Positions 5,138 to 6,401 of a stretch of DNA of 6,401 nucleotides are shown one piece after another. Position numbers and translations under genes: made by a program. Origin of the DNA: JADGAU01 sp045047105 (GTDB lineage: Bacteria > Pseudomonadota > Gammaproteobacteria > GRL18); assembly GCA_045047105.1 (NCBI GenBank), contig JASFYQ010000158.1:1-6401 (forward strand), read 5' to 3'. A model generated the notes under the pieces. The model searched no databases, was not told the DNA's origin, and saw only the letters and a list, made by a program, of their open reading frames with translations. Every line of letters begins with the position of its first letter. Position 1 is the stretch's first letter.

Positions 5138-5166
5138 TATATAAGCGCTATATTGTAACTGGTAAA
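5138..5166 (-). promoter_or_regulatory. Candidate promoter of cbiB-cobD in the divergent cob gap
   Basis: On the minus strand TTTACC (5166-5161) is a 4/6 match to the -35 consensus. It is followed after exactly 17 bases by TATATA (5143-5138). It lies 26 bases upstream of the cbiB GTG. The cobQ promoter must share the same 61-base gap; a possible plus-strand -10 is TATATT (5149-5154). The palindrome AGCGCT (5144-5149) sits between them as a possible shared operator core. Confidence 0.35.
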
Positions 5167-5173
5167 TTATAAA

Positions 5174-6401
5174 ATGAGAAAAAAAATAAACTGTTTAATG
5201 ATTCAGGGCGCAACTTCAGATGCGGGTAAAACTGCAATTGTTACGGGTTTATGCCGTATTCTTGCACGCAGAGGAATTAAGGTTGCTCCATTTAAACCAC
5301 AGAATATGGCATTAAATAGTGCAGTAACCTGTGATGGAGGGGAAATTGGACGTGCCCAGGCTTTGCAGGCAGAGGCCTGTGGAATAGAACCTCATACCGA
5401 TATGAATCCAATTTTACTTAAACCCAATTCAGATACTGGTGCTCAGGTCATAATTCAAGGTAAAGCGCAATTTAATATGGATGCTCGTAGTTATCATGAT
5501 TATAAAAAAACTGCCATGAAAACTGTATTAGCATCGTATTATCGTTTAGCAGAACAATATGATGTGATATTAGTGGAAGGTGCAGGCAGTCCTGCTGAAA
5601 TCAATTTGCGTGAACATGATATTGCTAATATGGGTTTTGCCGAAGCAGTAGATTGCCCGGTTTTTATTTGTGCTGATATTGATAAAGGGGGTGTTTTTGC
5701 ACACCTATACGGAACTTTGGCACTTTTATCTGCTTCAGAGCAAGATCGGGTTAAGGGTTTTATTATTAATAAGTTTCGAGGTGATGTAGAACTTTTATTA
5801 CCTGGAAATAAATGGTTAGAGCAAAAAACTAATAAAGCGGTATTAGGAATATTACCTTATTTACACCATCTGCATTTGGATGCTGAAGATGCAATTGTCC
5901 ATATCAAAGTCGATAAAACAAATACTATGGAAAAGATAAAAATTATAGTGCCAATTTTATCTCGGCTTGCAAATCATACTGATTTTGATCCTCTGCAACA
6001 GCATCCTCAGGTTGATTTTGAGTTTGTTGCGATGGATAAAGTGAAAGACCAAACTGCTCCAGCGGCCGATCTCATTATTATACCCGGTAGTAAAAGTGTA
6101 AGAGATGATTTACAACAGCTGATAGATTTTGGCTGGTTAGAGCATATTAACAAACATCTTCGATATGGCGGTAAATTAATGGGAATTTGTGGTGGCTACC
6201 AGATGTTAGGTCAAACAATTGATGATCCTCTGGGGATTGAAGGTTCACCTGGCTGTAGTAAAGCAATGGGCTGGTTAAATTGCGAAACAACCTTGCATGC
6301 TGAAAAACAATTACGCCAGGTAAAAGGCCATTTTCTGGCAAATAAGGTAGCGGTTGAAGGTTACGAAATTCATTCTGGAGTAACTAAAAAAAATATCTCT
6401 G
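5174..6401 (+). CDS. cobQ: Adenosylcobyric acid synthase (glutamine-hydrolysing), 3' end cut by window
   Basis: CobQ/CbiP (EC 6.3.5.10) is a cytoplasmic enzyme that uses glutamine and ATP to amidate four side chains of adenosylcobyrinic acid a,c-diamide, giving the substrate for CbiB. The window holds 409 codons of a protein usually about 480-500 long; no internal stop is present. The N-terminal synthetase domain shows the P-loop-like QGATSDAGKT (11-20), KPQNMALNSAVT (41-52), GEIGRAQALQAEA (56-68), VEGAGSPAEINL (134-145) and DIDKGGVFAHLYGT (168-181). The C-terminal GATase domain shows IIPGSKSVRDDL (302-313), GICGGYQMLG (337-346) with nucleophile Cys339, and GYEIHSG with His400. The ATG at 5174 was chosen because family members begin only a few residues before LMIQG. 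No good Shine-Dalgarno sequence is visible. It is divergent from cbiB. Confidence 0.95.
   Translation, partial: MRKKINCLMIQGATSDAGKTAIVTGLCRILARRGIKVAPFKPQNMALNSAVTCDGGEIGRAQALQAEACGIEPHTDMNPILLKPNSDTGAQVIIQGKAQFNMDARSYHDYKKTAMKTVLASYYRLAEQYDVILVEGAGSPAEINLREHDIANMGFAEAVDCPVFICADIDKGGVFAHLYGTLALLSASEQDRVKGFIINKFRGDVELLLPGNKWLEQKTNKAVLGILPYLHHLHLDAEDAIVHIKVDKTNTMEKIKIIVPILSRLANHTDFDPLQQHPQVDFEFVAMDKVKDQTAPAADLIIIPGSKSVRDDLQQLIDFGWLEHINKHLRYGGKLMGICGGYQMLGQTIDDPLGIEGSPGCSKAMGWLNCETTLHAEKQLRQVKGHFLANKVAVEGYEIHSGVTKKNIS

Noticed and set aside
5113..5173. Cobalamin riboswitch upstream of cbiB or cobQ
   Set aside because: The gap is far too short and no B12-box-like core was seen in it.
6147..6341. 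Minus-strand open frame inside cobQ
   Set aside because: It is antisense to the conserved glutamine amidotransferase domain.
1..6401. CRISPR array, tRNA, rRNA or intact insertion sequence
   Set aside because: No regularly spaced repeats, no cloverleaf or conserved rRNA sequence, and no transposase frame were seen on either strand.

Overview
This AT-rich window looks like a chromosomal segment of a Gammaproteobacterium. The Tas protein, which keeps the E. coli-like length and C-terminal ending, and the aerobic-style late cobalamin genes fit that class. I cannot name a genus from sequence alone.

Layout. The left end (1-151, minus) is the N-terminus of a small exported protein that runs off the window. 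Next is a MTH1187/YkoF-like thiamine-binding protein (230-544, minus). It is divergent from a full-length Tas-type aldo/keto reductase (723-1760, plus). A short accessory stretch (about 1800-3103) follows. It holds a possible 27-codon ORF, an unrecognised exported acidic cysteine-containing protein (1937-2419), the first ~33 codons of a metallophosphoesterase that is then broken off (2412-2543), a very AT-rich gene-free stretch full of inverted repeats (2544-2812), and an Xre/HigA-type antitoxin-like regulator with no toxin beside it (2816-3103).

The right half is a divergent cobalamin cluster. cobD (threonine-phosphate decarboxylase, 3120-4151) and cbiB (adenosylcobinamide-phosphate synthase, 4138-5112) are on the minus strand and overlap by 14 bases. 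cobQ/cbiP (adenosylcobyric acid synthase, from 5174) is on the plus strand and is cut by the window edge. The three act in consecutive late steps: CobQ amidates the corrin ring to adenosylcobyric acid, CobD makes (R)-1-aminopropan-2-ol phosphate, and CbiB joins the two. The 61-base gap between cbiB and cobQ must hold both promoters and is too short for a cobalamin riboswitch.

I found no convincing new multi-gene system. The most unusual items are a 17-bp perfect inverted repeat upstream of the orphan antitoxin, a minus-strand terminator hairpin embedded in the antitoxin coding sequence, an in-frame 15-bp tandem repeat inside cbiB, and two short exported proteins of unknown role.
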